64,000 nucleotides of DNA from Platerodrilus igneus. Taxonomy: Eukaryota; Arthropoda; Insecta; Coleoptera; Lycidae. The stretch spans positions 496,001-560,000 of the forward strand of contig JARFIW010000139.1 of assembly GCA_036346225.1 (NCBI GenBank), given 5' to 3'. How positions within the stretch are numbered: position 1 is the first letter of the stretch; the number at the start of each line of letters is the position of its first letter. The position numbers were made by a program, and so were the translations under genes. Positions 34,320 to 46,539 of this stretch are shown one piece after another. A model generated the notes under the pieces. The model made no database searches, was not told where the DNA came from, and saw only the letters and a program-made list of their open reading frames with translations.

Positions 34320-35039
34320 AACAGATTATTTACTATTTATTATTCATTTCTACTTTTTTATTTATTAAAGTTCCCTATTATTAGCTAACTTAATACTAGG
34401 GTACAAAAGTGGTGCAGATACACCATTTAAGAAGTTATTGCTTACATAATTTCTGCATCAGCAAAGTAGCTAAAAGCAAGTATAATTAATTTTAAAAGCA
34501 TGAGTTTCCCATAGTTGTTGCCAGTGCATTCCAGTGGTTGAGTTATTGGTTGCGTATATACCGTTTGGTCTTACAAATTAAATGCCCCCTCGATTACTTT
34601 CAACCCTCCTACTAAATCTAAATAATGTACTGCTTGCTGTCGTTGTGCCAATTCGGCTATTTTAAAGTCAGACATATATTCAGAACTTTTTCTTATTTCC
34701 AACTACATAGGAGGTCAAAATTCGTGCCATAATAAAAATAAAGGCTCTCCTTCAATGCATATTTTTGAAGCTACTCTGAACATCATCGTAGGTTAAACGC
34801 AATTGCGCTACAGACACTGTGTTTCGTGTCTATTTGAGCATAATGCGCAAGGAACATCATCTCTTACGGGCTTTACTATATAAATGCTCGTACATGCAGG
34901 TTTCTCATTCATGATTACAGGTTCCCTACTAGTAGAAGCTATGACATTTTCAAATTGTGTAACCTGTAAAGTTCTGTATTGTATTAGACGAAACCTAGCT
35001 TTGTTGTAGCTGTGAAGTAACAAGTGTAAATTTTATTAG
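34320..35039. other. AT-rich non-coding stretch
   Basis: No coding or structural feature could be defended. Confidence 0.35.
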
Positions 35040-35040
35040 T

Positions 35041-35312
35041 ATAGTCCATTCGCTTTAGCTTTAGGATGACGTCATAACTGTATGAAATGCTATATTGCCA
35101 ATGTTAGTTTAAATTGTAATATATTTAATGAAAGATATAGGAGTATTTAGATTGGCAAGAGAAATTGGTGGCAACACCGTACAGAACTGCCAACCATTAT
35201 TATGTTTAATGAGAGTATCCTGCATACGCAATTTTAGGTATTTAGTTGTATACAGTTGCCAACACTTTACTACTACATTTGACGTCATCCTAAACTTAAA
35301 GCGAATGGACAA
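35041..35312. mobile_element. MITE of about 270 bp with TGACGTCA in its TIRs
   Basis: TIRs of about 33 bp: 'tagtccattcgctttagctt' ending in 'gatgacgtca' at 35041-35073, and the inverse at about 35280-35312. Each TIR contains the palindrome TGACGTCA at its inner end, which matches a cAMP-response element. One TIR and about 60 bp of interior are also present at 26650-26743, so the inner edge of the 1-kb inverted repeat falls inside this element. Confidence 0.7.
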
Positions 35313-36196
35313 TAGTAGCTCTCGAGGCCGCGTTACGCTGACGTTTAGTTAAATTTAGTTTATCATATTTATATTAGCTAGCTGTATTATATTAACGAGT
35401 TATTATCGATCTAGTATGCAGCGTCATACAAATAATGCAGACAATAATTTTTTTTTTTTTTACTACCTTTATTATTTAATCAATAATTGACATGTGCATA
35501 ACACAGATAATTACTAGAAATGGAGTTAAAACAAGAGCAGCAATGATTCTATAACTGTATTCTATAGACAAAATCAGTAACGCAACTAGCGAGAAACTAA
35601 TTATTTTGAATTATTTTATACTGTATCGAACAGTAAAATTCAATTAGAAGGTGAAGCATTTCGATTCTGCATTCATTAACATTTATAAGTTAGGTATAAA
35701 TTAATGAACTTATCACGTTTAATGTTTTTGGTCTATATGCAAGTTCCTGCATTCCTTCTCGATCGCGATAGAATTTTCCAAATTTAATGAAACGATTCTA
35801 TGTAGCAAGCTGTTAGGCTCTATATACCAACGATGCATCAAAGGAACTTATTGTAATGAAACTCTTTTTGCAGCAACAGTTAATTTATGTCACACACTAA
35901 CTCCAATAATTTATATCACATAGGTGTACTTATTTCAACACTATGTTAACACTATTTTATCTCATATATCAATTTCATACGTTGTATTCTGATCAATACT
36001 ACCAATTTTTAACTGATTAATCCCTGCAAAGCACGGCCTTATATATTTAATCCAATTGTCCTCGAAAGCTTAAAATACAAAACACGAGCTTCTCATTTAA
36101 TTTAAATTAGTTTCCAGAAGTTTTTTTTGTACATTTATGACTTTCAGTGCACCCCTTGTTAACTGCCAATTACTTCTGTATGAAGCTGGAAAACTA
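35222..36196 (-). repeat. Right arm of a 1-kb inverted repeat (no mariner)
   Basis: Inverted copy of 24498-24809 plus 26100-26743. It keeps an uninterrupted 'taatttatgtcaca' (35881-35894) where the other arm carries the 1286-bp mariner. Divergence between arms is visible as frequent substitutions and small indels, so the duplication is old. Confidence 0.85.
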
Positions 36197-38439
36197 TAGA
36201 ATACCGATAGATATTTATTTTTTTTAGTACCGTCTTTTAGCTAAACATCGCCCTCCAGCAGGCGTTCAAAACAACTGTTGAATGGTCATCTGAATGTTTC
36301 TAAGTTCCGTTGAATATTAAGAATTATGGACCATTACAACTTTATGATTCGTAAAAATATTATTGTATATATAATTTTTATCAAATCTTGATAAGTTGGG
36401 TTTTAAATTACCACACATTGCTTTTATTCCACATCTGGCAAACAGTATGTTTTTCGTCGTATCAACCTTGGAGTATTTAAAATTACTTGATAAAGTTTGT
36501 AGTGTAAAGTTTAAAATATGTAAAATAGAAATACCAAAAGAAGTTTATATCCACTTCGTATAAGTGTGTACATGTTTACAAAATTGTGAGTCATATTTTG
36601 TTCATCCTATATTTCTCAATTTATATAGAACAGTTTAACAAGAGCTGTTGTGTTGAAAGTATTATTTTAATTAAACTTTATAAAAGTGCTTACATTTTTC
36701 GAATATTATTTAGGATGAATTTTCTTATTCGCGTTTTTACAACTTAAGTACTTAATGTCAGAATTCAGCGAACTAACTAATTGTAAACATTTTACCGGTA
36801 TACATTAGTTAAAGAACTGTTTCTAATCTATATTCATAAATGAAAATGCTAATATTTTTAAGCGTATTTCAAAAATAGTTTTGTAAACTATTTCAAAAAC
36901 ACTATTATAAAGAATTTTATACATACAGAGCGAAATGGTTTGATAAGATATTTATATTTAATACTTTAAGTTTTAAAATAAGGAACTATTTAAATTAACA
37001 CCTTCATGTTTAATTTTTTTGTTGTTGAATAATTAATTTACCATTATACGCAAACCTGACTTTGAACATTTTACTTACAAACTATACGTCTTGTGATTTA
37101 AGATAAATATAGATAGGTCAGAAGTTTTTATGTGAAACACCAAATATCTGTTGAATCAGTCTTAACTTATACAGAATGGTGTATAATTATTTGAGTAAAA
37201 ATTAAGAAGTTCTGTGTAACAAGAATTTAGTATTTTTTACTGTTAGATATATTTCTGAATTCTGAAACGCAGGTTGCGGTCTCATTTATGTATTACGCTA
37301 AAATGTGTTGTTTCACGTATAAACTCCATGTACCTGATTACTGACTGTCATTATAATATGTGAACCTAGAGTTTCTGCATCATCCCTAAGTCAACTTTTT
37401 ATTCTAATTCGTTTCGGTGTACTGGCGCTCAACATTGTTAATATTTCTGTTTTTTTCTTGCTTGCTCCTGACCCCTTGTTAATCGCTCAACGTCTGAGCG
37501 AAGTTCAGAGCTGATTCGTAGGGACTTTTCCAACAGCTGTCTACCGGCAACAGTACCTGGAATTTTTGTTCCTCTAACGCCCTATAACAACAACAATAAT
37601 GAAAAGTTAGCTGCAATAAAACACTTACTATACCTAGCAGCCTGATGTAAGGCTGTGAGTTGAAGCAAAAATGGATAGCACATCGGTTGTTTGTCGGTAA
37701 TTTGTTAAAGGACACCAACCATTGTAGGTTTCACGGCTGTAGCAGCTCCTTAGTTTGGGCATGTTACTTTTCGCAAAACGCCAGGAAAGTTAAGAAATCA
37801 TAAACATGACTCAAACTGAGACAAAAAAAATTTCCAAAACGTGATTCAGCCAATTTAACGAGTGTTATAAGTGATTTTATTATATTTGTTGGTATCCTCT
37901 GTATTGATGGCACTATAGCTGGTTTTTTAAACCGAAAGTAAATTTCATGAATTTGCTAGCGATCTGTGAAAAAAAATAGACTAATTTATGGAACGATAGA
38001 AGTAGCGGAATCGTTTATTTTTTGCTTTCTCTGCAAATTGTCAACAAACACAACTGATTATAATTTGTTATTAGTTAATAAACTGACGACAGGGTTCACA
38101 ACACGGCTGTTATGTAGTAAATGCTATATAATAATATCATTATCTACATTTTTCGATTTTGAATTTGATAAGATGGTGTTCTGAAAATTTTTTACCATTT
38201 ATTTAAACTTTAATCATGTTTATGTTTCACGACCTTGTTGGAGTTTTGTAAAGCGGAAATACACCAATCTGAGAAGCTTCTTAGTAATGTTTATTTTAAC
38301 AATTGCTTTTTTATAATTTATTGTGACCTGCACCTGCAGTATCATGTTACGTCTGCATACAAAGTAGTTACTTCCTTTCTCACGTCTGATTATGAACTTT
38401 CATTAACCTTCCATAATGTGTCCTTCAATTATACAATGT

Positions 38440-38443
<4 letters not shown>
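36197..38443. other. AT-rich non-coding stretch
   Basis: No gene, RNA or TIR pair was identified. Open frames at 37479-37718 (minus) and 37966-38184 (plus) have no family resemblance. Confidence 0.4.

Positions 38444-38483
<40 letters not shown>
38444..38483. repeat. (TA)n microsatellite left of MITE
   Basis: TA run, probably one half of a longer run split by the MITE at 38484-38939. The other half is 38941-38979. Confidence 0.9.
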
Positions 38484-38489
<6 letters not shown>

Positions 38490-38935
38490 CTTCAATGATG
38501 GAGTTTAAGGTCAGCTGGTAGGATTTAAAAGGAAACTCTTTTTTAAATGCCTAAATTTTCGGATCTATATTTTATCCTTGATCACAGGCTTTTAAATTGA
38601 GAAAATAAAATTGGCTTCTAAATGAATGGATTTTGTACATAAAAGTTTTGGATTTTATTGCTTTTTGAAGTTGTAAAATTGTATAATTTGTAAAAGTATT
38701 AAAAAAAAAATATATATATTTTTTTTTGTACATAAAAGTTTTGGATTTTATTGCTTTTTGAAGTTGTAAAATTGTATAATTTGTAAAAAAACCCATTCAT
38801 TTAGAAGCCAATTTTATTTTCTCAATTTAAAAGCCTGTGATCAAGGATAAAATATAGATCCGAAAATTTAGGCATTTACAAAAGAGTTTCCTTTTAAATC
38901 CTACCAGCTGACCTTAAACCCATCATTCAAGAATA

Positions 38936-38939
<4 letters not shown>
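38484..38939. mobile_element. MITE, TIRs of about 147 bp, inserted in (TA)n
   Basis: The left arm 38484-38629 ('atattcttcaatgatggagt' onward) and right arm 38793-38939 are near-perfect inverses. The core holds a 64-bp sequence ('ttttgtacataaaagttttg' onward) twice in direct orientation (38630-38694, 38724-38788) around an A/T-rich spacer. It is flanked on both sides by (TA)n, so it probably targets TA. No coding capacity. Confidence 0.9.

Positions 38940-38940
<1 letters not shown>

Positions 38941-38979
<39 letters not shown>
38941..38979. repeat. (TA)n microsatellite opening unit E
   Basis: TA run directly before 'actcatatttagaccagggt', as before unit D. Confidence 0.95.
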
Positions 38980-38981
<2 letters not shown>

Positions 38982-41333
38982 CTCATATTTAGACCAGGGT
39001 AGAAAATTAAATAATCACATCAAATAATTTTAATCACCGTGTAGAAGCTTTGGGAAAAGGTACGCGTTATTAAAAAACCGTGGAGAATAAAATTCATTCG
39101 TTTCACTAAAAATAAGAGATTTAAATCATTTACAAGACGCTTGCTATAAAAAAAGGAAGCAGTATTAAAATGCTCTACGTGTAATTTAATTATTCCGAGT
39201 AAAGAAACAAATGGAAATTACGTGCAAAATTTATATTAATTAACTCAATTTTAAGTAACCGGTATTAAACAAAATGTACAGATAATAATTAATATTTGAT
39301 TAGGAGTCACTAAAAATTAAAGGGTATTATTTTAATTGGAGTTAATTGAACCATTAGTAACATATAATATTTATAAAAGCTTGTAAAAACCCAATAATAT
39401 TCAAATCGTAGAAGTGTTATTTAGAAGTATTATGTTTGAACACCTGCGTATTTTTAAAAGGCTCATTCTGCGTAAATTTGGCAGATAACAAATGGTTATA
39501 GAGAATGCTGGAGAAACCGTAGCTTAATAGTTACGGGAAATGCTAATAAGGTGGGTTATTTCACAGTCCACATGGACTGAAATAATCGATAATAAAGAAT
39601 ATCAATTTGCACCAATAAGAACAGGGTAGATAGAGACAGATAATATGCGCAAGACGGAGACACATATAGTAAAAGGCGTAAGTGGAGCAACGTCACTGGG
39701 TTGCGATTGGTTGAAAATAAAAGGCAAACTTGAGAGGTAAAAATAACATTTCTGTATAAAAATTAATTAGTTATTTCCAGACGTTGCAAGCCGTGTCGAA
39801 ATTTCTGAGATTTAACTGGTGCGAGTGCAAATTTAATAAGAACCGACGCACAGGCGGTCGAGATGGGAACATAGTATACGAAATTCTGGAAATAGTCCGT
39901 TTTGGGACAAGACCGACAGACAGGCTAACCTCTATATATACCCGGGTTAATATGAGTTTAGCTCTCTTAGATTTTCGATTTGATACAATGCGTTAAACAG
40001 TGCTTTTTAGTTTTCCGATTTTGATAGAATAATTTAAACAGTTTGCTCGTATATTTTGGTGATTTAAAACAGTTTGTTCTTTACGTGCTACAATGAATGT
40101 AATTTAGTGCACTTAGAAAAGAAGATACAAGGTAATAAAGTTTAGTATCACTGTACCAATTAGTCAAATTTGCAACGACAAATGAATACACAAAAGTAGG
40201 CAGTTTTGGCGTATATTTGTGAAAGAAGAATGAATTTCTTTGCTATTTTTCGGGGGTGTTAATAATTAAATGATTCGTAAACGTGTCTGGATCCACAAAA
40301 CAAGCTTCAGATATACACAGATTAGTTCCGGAAAAGCACTGAAACAACTTTAGATGAATGGTGGTGTAGAGAAAATGTTTAAAAGCGACCAGTAATCCGA
40401 GGACCTAAACATAACCCAGTTGGAATGGTGTGATTAACAAAGGACGATGTACATTGGAGCCACGAGTGCATTAACCTTCAGGTAACTTATGTTTTGTTGT
40501 TCGATTTTTGATGTGTTGGTGTGTGTTGAATAACTTTATAATTGATTTACTTAAAATGGACAGTAGTGAAATTGTACTAACAGCAAATTTTTAATTTTAA
40601 GGTGAGATTTTCTTGTTTAAGTAGAAAGGGGTATTTAGTATTTATGTTCTGGATTATGATGAAAATTTGGGTATGTCTTTGAGCTCAATTAGACGAACCT
40701 GGTTAATTAACGTAAAGGGGTGGTAGATGCTCCCTTTGTACTCAGACTCAGGTCTGCTTATATTGTTATATTAATTAGTAGGCATCCAACAAGGACTTTA
40801 ATTTTGGATGCACATTAAAATGATAATAAATTTAATCTTGAAGTTTTCTGATACTGAAATTTATGCTGAAATTTAATTTTGAAATTTTAATGTATTATGA
40901 ATATTGATGTAAATAGAGTTAACGTTGATGTTTGTGGTAGGAATGTGTTGTTTTTTTTTATGAATGAGAATGAAAGTTATCTAGGGGAGCAGCCGAGGCG
41001 ATTAACAGAAGAAAGTCAACGGACCAGTTAAGTTAATGAATAGCTTTTTGTAGGATTCTCAGCATTCTTGACGCCCAATTCGTAGGGGCTCGATTCAAAA
41101 AGCGGAGTACCCGGATAGTGGTGGTTTCACAGCATCTTTGGCGACCCAAAAGTGAGGCTCGAGTTTAACTAGGTGAGCAGCCGAGGCGAAAAAAAGTAAA
41201 GAGGCGATTAACAGAAGAAAGCCAACGGACCAGTTAAGTTAATAGCTTTTTGTAGGTTTCACAGCATTCTTGACGCCCAATCTGTGGGACTTGATTCGAA
41301 AACCGTAGTTCCTGGATTTTGGTGGATTCACAG

Positions 41334-41335
<2 letters not shown>
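38980..41335 (+). repeat. 2.4-kb repeat family, unit E (left arm of palindrome)
   Basis: Aligns with unit D from 'actcatatttagaccagggt' through 'gcctaacc'-like promoter sequence, 'ctggatccac', splice-donor-like 'cttcaggtaac' (40476), the 'aaaggggtggtagatgctccc' block and 'gagcagccgaggcg'. At its end the 'gagcagccgagg ... gcttttttgtagg' block occurs twice (40986 and 41176), with three PBS-like motifs (41069-41093, 41139-41163, 41270-41294). It is slightly longer than D because of this internal tandem expansion. No coding frame. Confidence 0.9.
39933..39941 (+). promoter_or_regulatory. TATA-box-like element in unit E
   Basis: 'tatatatac' is followed by 'ccgggttaatatgagttt' and 'gctctcttagat', at the same place as 6188 in unit D. 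The role is inferred. Confidence 0.4.

Positions 41336-41369
<34 letters not shown>
41336..41369. repeat. (TA)n at the centre of the palindrome
   Basis: A symmetric AT run flanked by 'cacagca' and 'tgctgtg'. Its centre (about 41352.5) is the symmetry axis of units E and F. Confidence 0.95.
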
Positions 41370-41371
<2 letters not shown>

Positions 41372-43803
41372 CTGTGAATCCACCAAAATCCAGGAACTAC
41401 GGTTTTCGAATCAAGTCCCACAGATTGGGCGTCAAGAATGCTGTGAAACCTACAAAAAGCTATTAACTTAACTGGTCCGTTGGCTTTCTTCTGTTAATCG
41501 CCTCTTTACTTTTTTTCGCCTCGGCTGCTCACCTAGTTAAACTCGAGCCTCACTTTTGGGTCGCCAAAGATGCTGTGAAACCACCACTATCCGGGTACTC
41601 CGCTTTTTGAATCGAGCCCCTACGAATTGGGCGTCAAGAATGCTGAGAATCCTACAAAAAGCTATTCATTAACTTAACTGGTCCGTTGACTTTCTTCTGT
41701 TAATCGCCTCGGCTGCTCCCCTAGATAACTTTCATTCTCATTCATAAAAAAAAACAACACATTCCTACCACAAACATCAACGTTAACTCTATTTACATCA
41801 ATATTCATAATACATTAAAATTTCAAAATTAAATTTCAGCATAAATTTCATTATCATAAAATTTCAAGATTAAATTTGTCATCATTTTAATCTTCATCCA
41901 GAATTAAAGTCCTTGTAGGATGTCTACTAATTAATTTAACAATATTTGCAGACCTGAGTCCGAGTACAAAGGGAGCATCTCCCACCCCTTTACGTTAATT
42001 AACCAGGTTCGTCTAATTGAGCTCAAAGACAGACCCAAATTTTCATCATAATCAAGAACATAAATACTAACTACTCCTTTCTACTTAAACAAGAAAATTT
42101 CACCTTAAAATTAAAAATTTGTTGTTTGTACAAATTCACTACTGTCCATTTTAAGTAAACAAATTATAAAGTTATTCAACACACACCAAAACATCAAAAA
42201 TCGAACAACAAAGCATAAGTTACCTGAAGGTTAATGCACTCGTGGCTCCAATGTACATCGTCCTTTGTTAATCACACCATTCCAACTGGGTTATGTTTAG
42301 GTCCTCGGATTACTGGTCGCTTTTAAAAATTTTCTCTACACCACCATTCATCTAAAATTGTTTCAGGCCTTTTCAGGAACTCATCTAGGTATATCTGAAT
42401 TTGTTTTGTGGATCCACTCACGATTACGAATAACATTTGATTATTAACTCCCCGGAAAAATAGCAAAGAAATTCATACTTCTTTCACGCTATACCCAAAA
42501 CTGCCTACTTTTATTTATTCATTTATCGTTACAAATTTGGATACTTGGTACAGTAATACTCGCAAATATAACTAAACTTTATTACCTTGTATCCTCTTTT
42601 CTAAATGCACTAAATAACTTTCATCGTAGCACGTAAAGAGCAAACTATTTTAAAGTATTCAATAATCACCAAAATATACGAGCAAACTGTTTAAAGCATT
42701 GAATCAAAATCGAAAATCTAAGAGAGCGAAACTGTTTAAAGTCCGGGTTTATATAATGGTTAGCCTGTCTGTCGGTTTTGTCCCCATAACGGCCAGTTTC
42801 TAGAATTTCGCATTTCTACGTACCCTTTTCGACAGTCGGGCACGCTATTCTACAAAATTTACACCTGCGCCAGTTGAAAATCTAAGAAATTTTTCACACG
42901 GCACGCAAATACGTCCGAGAATAACTAATTAATTTTGTATCAAGATCGTTACGTTTACACCTCTCATATCTGCATCTGATTACAACCAATCGTAGCTCTC
43001 GTGACGCTGCTCAAATCACGCCTTTAATTATTAGTGTCTCAGCTTGACGCATTTTCTCTTTCCTTTTCTAACTTGGCCTTAGTGGTGCAAATCGATACTC
43101 TTTAGTATCGGCTGTGTACAATCCACGGGGACTGTTAAATAACCCACTTTATTAGCATTTCCCGTGAATATTAAGCGACGGTTTTTCCAACATTCTCTGT
43201 AACCATTTGTTATCTACAAAATTTAAGCAGAACGTGACTTTTAAAAATACGCAGGTGTGTGAACGTTTTAACATAATTCTCAGAGCTTTTATTTCATAGT
43301 ATTCTAACTTTCTAGATATATTTGTATGCTAGCAACGCGTCTCATATTTGATATTATTGGGTTTTTACAAGCTTTTATACATATTATATGTTACTAATGG
43401 TTCAATTAACTTCAATTAAAATAATAATGAACGGCGTTGACTTCTAGCCTTTAATTTTTAGCGAATACAAAGTAAATATTAATTATTATTTGTACATTTA
43501 GTTTAATACCGGTTACTTAAAAAAAATTGAGTTAATTAATATAAATTTTGCACGTAATTTCTATTTGTTTCTTTACTTGGAATAATTAAATTACATCCAA
43601 GTTGAGCATTTTAATACTGCTTCTTTTTATGGAAAGCGTCTAGTGAATAATTTAAATCCCTTATTTATAATGAACGAATAAATTTTTATGCTCCACGGTT
43701 TTTAATAATGCCTACTTTTTCCCAAAGCTTCCTTATACACGGTGATTAAAATTATTTGATGCAATTAATTAATTTTCTACCCTGGTCTAAATATGAGTAA
43801 TTT
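41370..43803 (-). repeat. 2.4-kb repeat family, unit F (right arm of palindrome)
   Basis: Inverse of unit E, ending at 'ccctggtctaaatatgagta'. The first 475 bp from the axis mirror E essentially without mismatch. Further out there are many substitutions and indels (for example 42770-42910 against the 39780-39910 region of E). There is no (TA)n beyond its outer end. Confidence 0.9.
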
Positions 43804-45074
43804 AATCAATAGTTAGAAAAGCTACTTCAATACCACCTATACTCATTACGCTGTGGTTTCCGTGATTATGTTATACGGGGTTGATGATTAATATTGTTAG
43901 GAAAGTAAGTTAATACTCAAAAATAAATCACTCTACCCCATCTTTTCCATGCTCCTTATGAACAATTGAAATATATCAAACGACTTCATATTAATGAATT
44001 TAAAACGTTGTAAATAAATATTTACAGAAATCAGCGAGCAGAAAATAAACGGCAGCTTTTCAACCAACTTTGTTACCTTTAGTAACTTGAATGTTAGGGA
44101 ATTCCTCTAAAAATAGTAGATGAGTAGAAAAATTAGAAATATGTAAGTAGAACTACTTTCTAGAATCTTAAGAATTTACTAAACCACTGTAAAGTTATCC
44201 AGCTACCAGAATTGCTTTATAATTTTTTAGCAGCACTGACTGATGACACTTCATGTTCCAGATTATTTTTCGACTACCTACATTATATATTTCTGGCCTA
44301 TATTTGATATATGCTCTCGATTTTAGTTTGATACGATAAATCATCTATCCAAAATTTGCAGAATAATAATAAAATGAAATGTGTATTGTACGATCGCTTC
44401 GGCCCATTACCACCGGGGAACAGGTAACAAATATCTCGTTTACCCTGTGAATCTAGTTGATGTTTAATCAGAACCGACTGTTTTAAATATTTATTGTACT
44501 AACTAATGCTTCTACATCACACGCCTTCACCATCAGATATTTTAAAACACTTGTCTATTTATATACTACTGTCTCAGAACCGAGAACCACAATTACAACC
44601 GCCAGAAGTAGAAAATGTATACGCTCTTAGTGATTTTTGTACATATAAATAATACTTAGGTATTATTAAAGTTAATCTAAACTTTTATGAATAAAATATG
44701 AAGTGAAATATGAAATAACATGGCTTGTTTAAAGATTATTACATTCTATTTTACCCTGGTAAATATTTTGTTCGCTTTAGGATTCTTTTTAAGTATCTTC
44801 ACTCTTTCGTTTCAATATTTTGTATAACTACCGGTTATAGGAAACGCACCTGATCACGCTTTATAAATTAATAAATCGATTTGTCCTTGTAAAAAACTCA
44901 TCCTAATACAATTGAAACAAGTATCTGTTCAACACTCTGTAGAATGTTAGTAGTGTATTTAGTTTAAGTCGAAGTACCTCAATTTATTTTTATTGTTTGA
45001 CAGGTGCTGCAAACATACTTAGTTATCGAGAACTTTTGTTATCTGAAAGAATATGTTCGCTTTATTTATGAGTA
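43804..45074. other. AT-rich non-coding stretch
   Basis: Nothing recognisable on either strand. It may include 3' parts of the gypsy-type element whose gag lies just to the right. Confidence 0.35.
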
Positions 45075-46136
45075 CTAATAAAGTTTGAACAGCCTACATT
45101 TTCTGTAAATGTGATTAACAAAGGTAATTGTAGTAGTATTTTTAAGCAAGATTTTTAATTTTGTTTCTTCCGGTACGTGACAATTCAATCGGTTACACAT
45201 ATTAGTTATGATGGCGATATAAATTCTAATGGATTCATTTGGATGTTGAGTTCGACATTTTATTTCTTCAAACAATTTATCGTTATAATCAATTGGCTGA
45301 AATTCATCGCAAAGTCTTTACTAACTCGGGCCAATTATTAACAGTCTTACGGATGGCACAATGCCAAACTCGAGCTCTACCGGTAAAAAGATTTAAAGAT
45401 GACAAATACAATTGTTGCTATGAGACATTTCTAGCAATACATAATTCGTCGACACATTCTAGGACGTTAAAGATCGTTCACCATCAAACGTAAGCTTCCA
45501 TTGTGCAACTGGTGCAGATTTTATAATAGGATTACACACTTGTGCAGACATCGCCGGACTATCGTTGGATAAGTCAGGTTCGGATTCACACGAGGAACCA
45601 TCTGATTCCGCCGATTCCAGACTAGTACCAGCGGTATTGGATCAATTTAAACTCATAGGCAAATGTGTTTTACGTTCAAATTTATGAGCCTTATGTTGTA
45701 ATGACGAATGAGTATTCATAATTTCTAAAATAATATTTGACTTAATGGAATTATCGTCCGCTGAAACTGGTACGGAATGATTAGCTACAAAATATAAATG
45801 CGTTAATTTGATCGAAATCTTTAAATATGTAGAACTGCGACAGTTATCCGAAAAATTTGACGTTAGCTAGGTAACCTCCACTAATTTTTCCCTTACGTAA
45901 TCGGTATCCTGTTTGAATGTAAATGGATATTTAGAAGTAGTCGTAAATAAGTCACTTTTCTTTAGTTTAAGAATATTTCGCACGGATCTGCGCATTTTAT
46001 GTACTAATTCATCAAGTGTAAGACCTCTACAAGTTAATTCGCGCTGCATTTCGTTCGTCTCCAAACGATGAACTTGTATTTTTATAACCATAATAGACAA
46101 AAATTTTCCACAAAAAAAAGGTATATCGATGTACAT
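45075..46136 (-). pseudogene. Ty3/gypsy-type Gag remnant (element 2)
   Basis: Minus strand, in at least three frames. The N-terminal region at 45867-46136 (MQRELTCRGLTLDELVHKMR...) matches the 'EL..RG....V..MR' start of insect gypsy Gag. A Ser/Asp-rich linker follows (45540-45700), then a WKLTFDG-like capsid start (about 45495-45515). The capsid C-terminal part lies at 45075-45330 (WPELVKTLR, DYNDKLFEEIKCRTQHPNES, IYIAIITNMCNRLNC, EETKLKILLKN). Gag would form the intracellular particle. No protease, RT or integrase follows. A PBS-like site lies upstream at 46501. Confidence 0.7.
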
Positions 46137-46500
46137 TAAAACTTATACACTTACGTATAGCAATACTAATAAATCGATCTTCAATCGTATCAAATAATCG
46201 ACAATCCCCTCCCAACTATAATAAAACTTACAGCTACCTTATAACTAAGACTACCACAATTAAACAATTCAAAAACACCACCACCTCAATTTGCATCAAC
46301 AATAAACTCAAACGAACAAAACCTTTCGCTATTTCTTAATAAATAAACACTCCGATAGTGTTAAAAAAAAACGATACAACAAACCCAATAATCAATTTAA
46401 TTTCCCAAGTATTGGGTAATATTTCTAACCAACTACAATTATGTTAGGCACTAAATTCTTTAACCTTTTCGGTTGGCGCTAGTTTGTAAAACCCTTATTA

Positions 46501-46514
46501 GACGTTGGGCACCA
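46501..46514 (-). other. Primer-binding-site-like sequence (tRNA-Lys type) upstream of Gag 2
   Basis: Read on the minus strand: TGGTGCCCAACGTC, against the consensus TGGCGCCCAACGTG. It precedes the Gag remnant by about 365 bp in the same orientation, the expected place for a PBS right after a 5' LTR. The LTR should lie at about 46515 and beyond on the plus coordinate, but its far end could not be defined. Confidence 0.5.
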
Positions 46515-46539
46515 TTTTGAGACGCCCTATTTTCCTTTT

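Noticed and set aside
41239..41466. Two identical 60-codon frames on opposite strands around the palindrome centre
   Set aside because: They are a necessary result of the palindrome and read through the (TA)n run as Ile-Tyr repeats, so they are not a gene.
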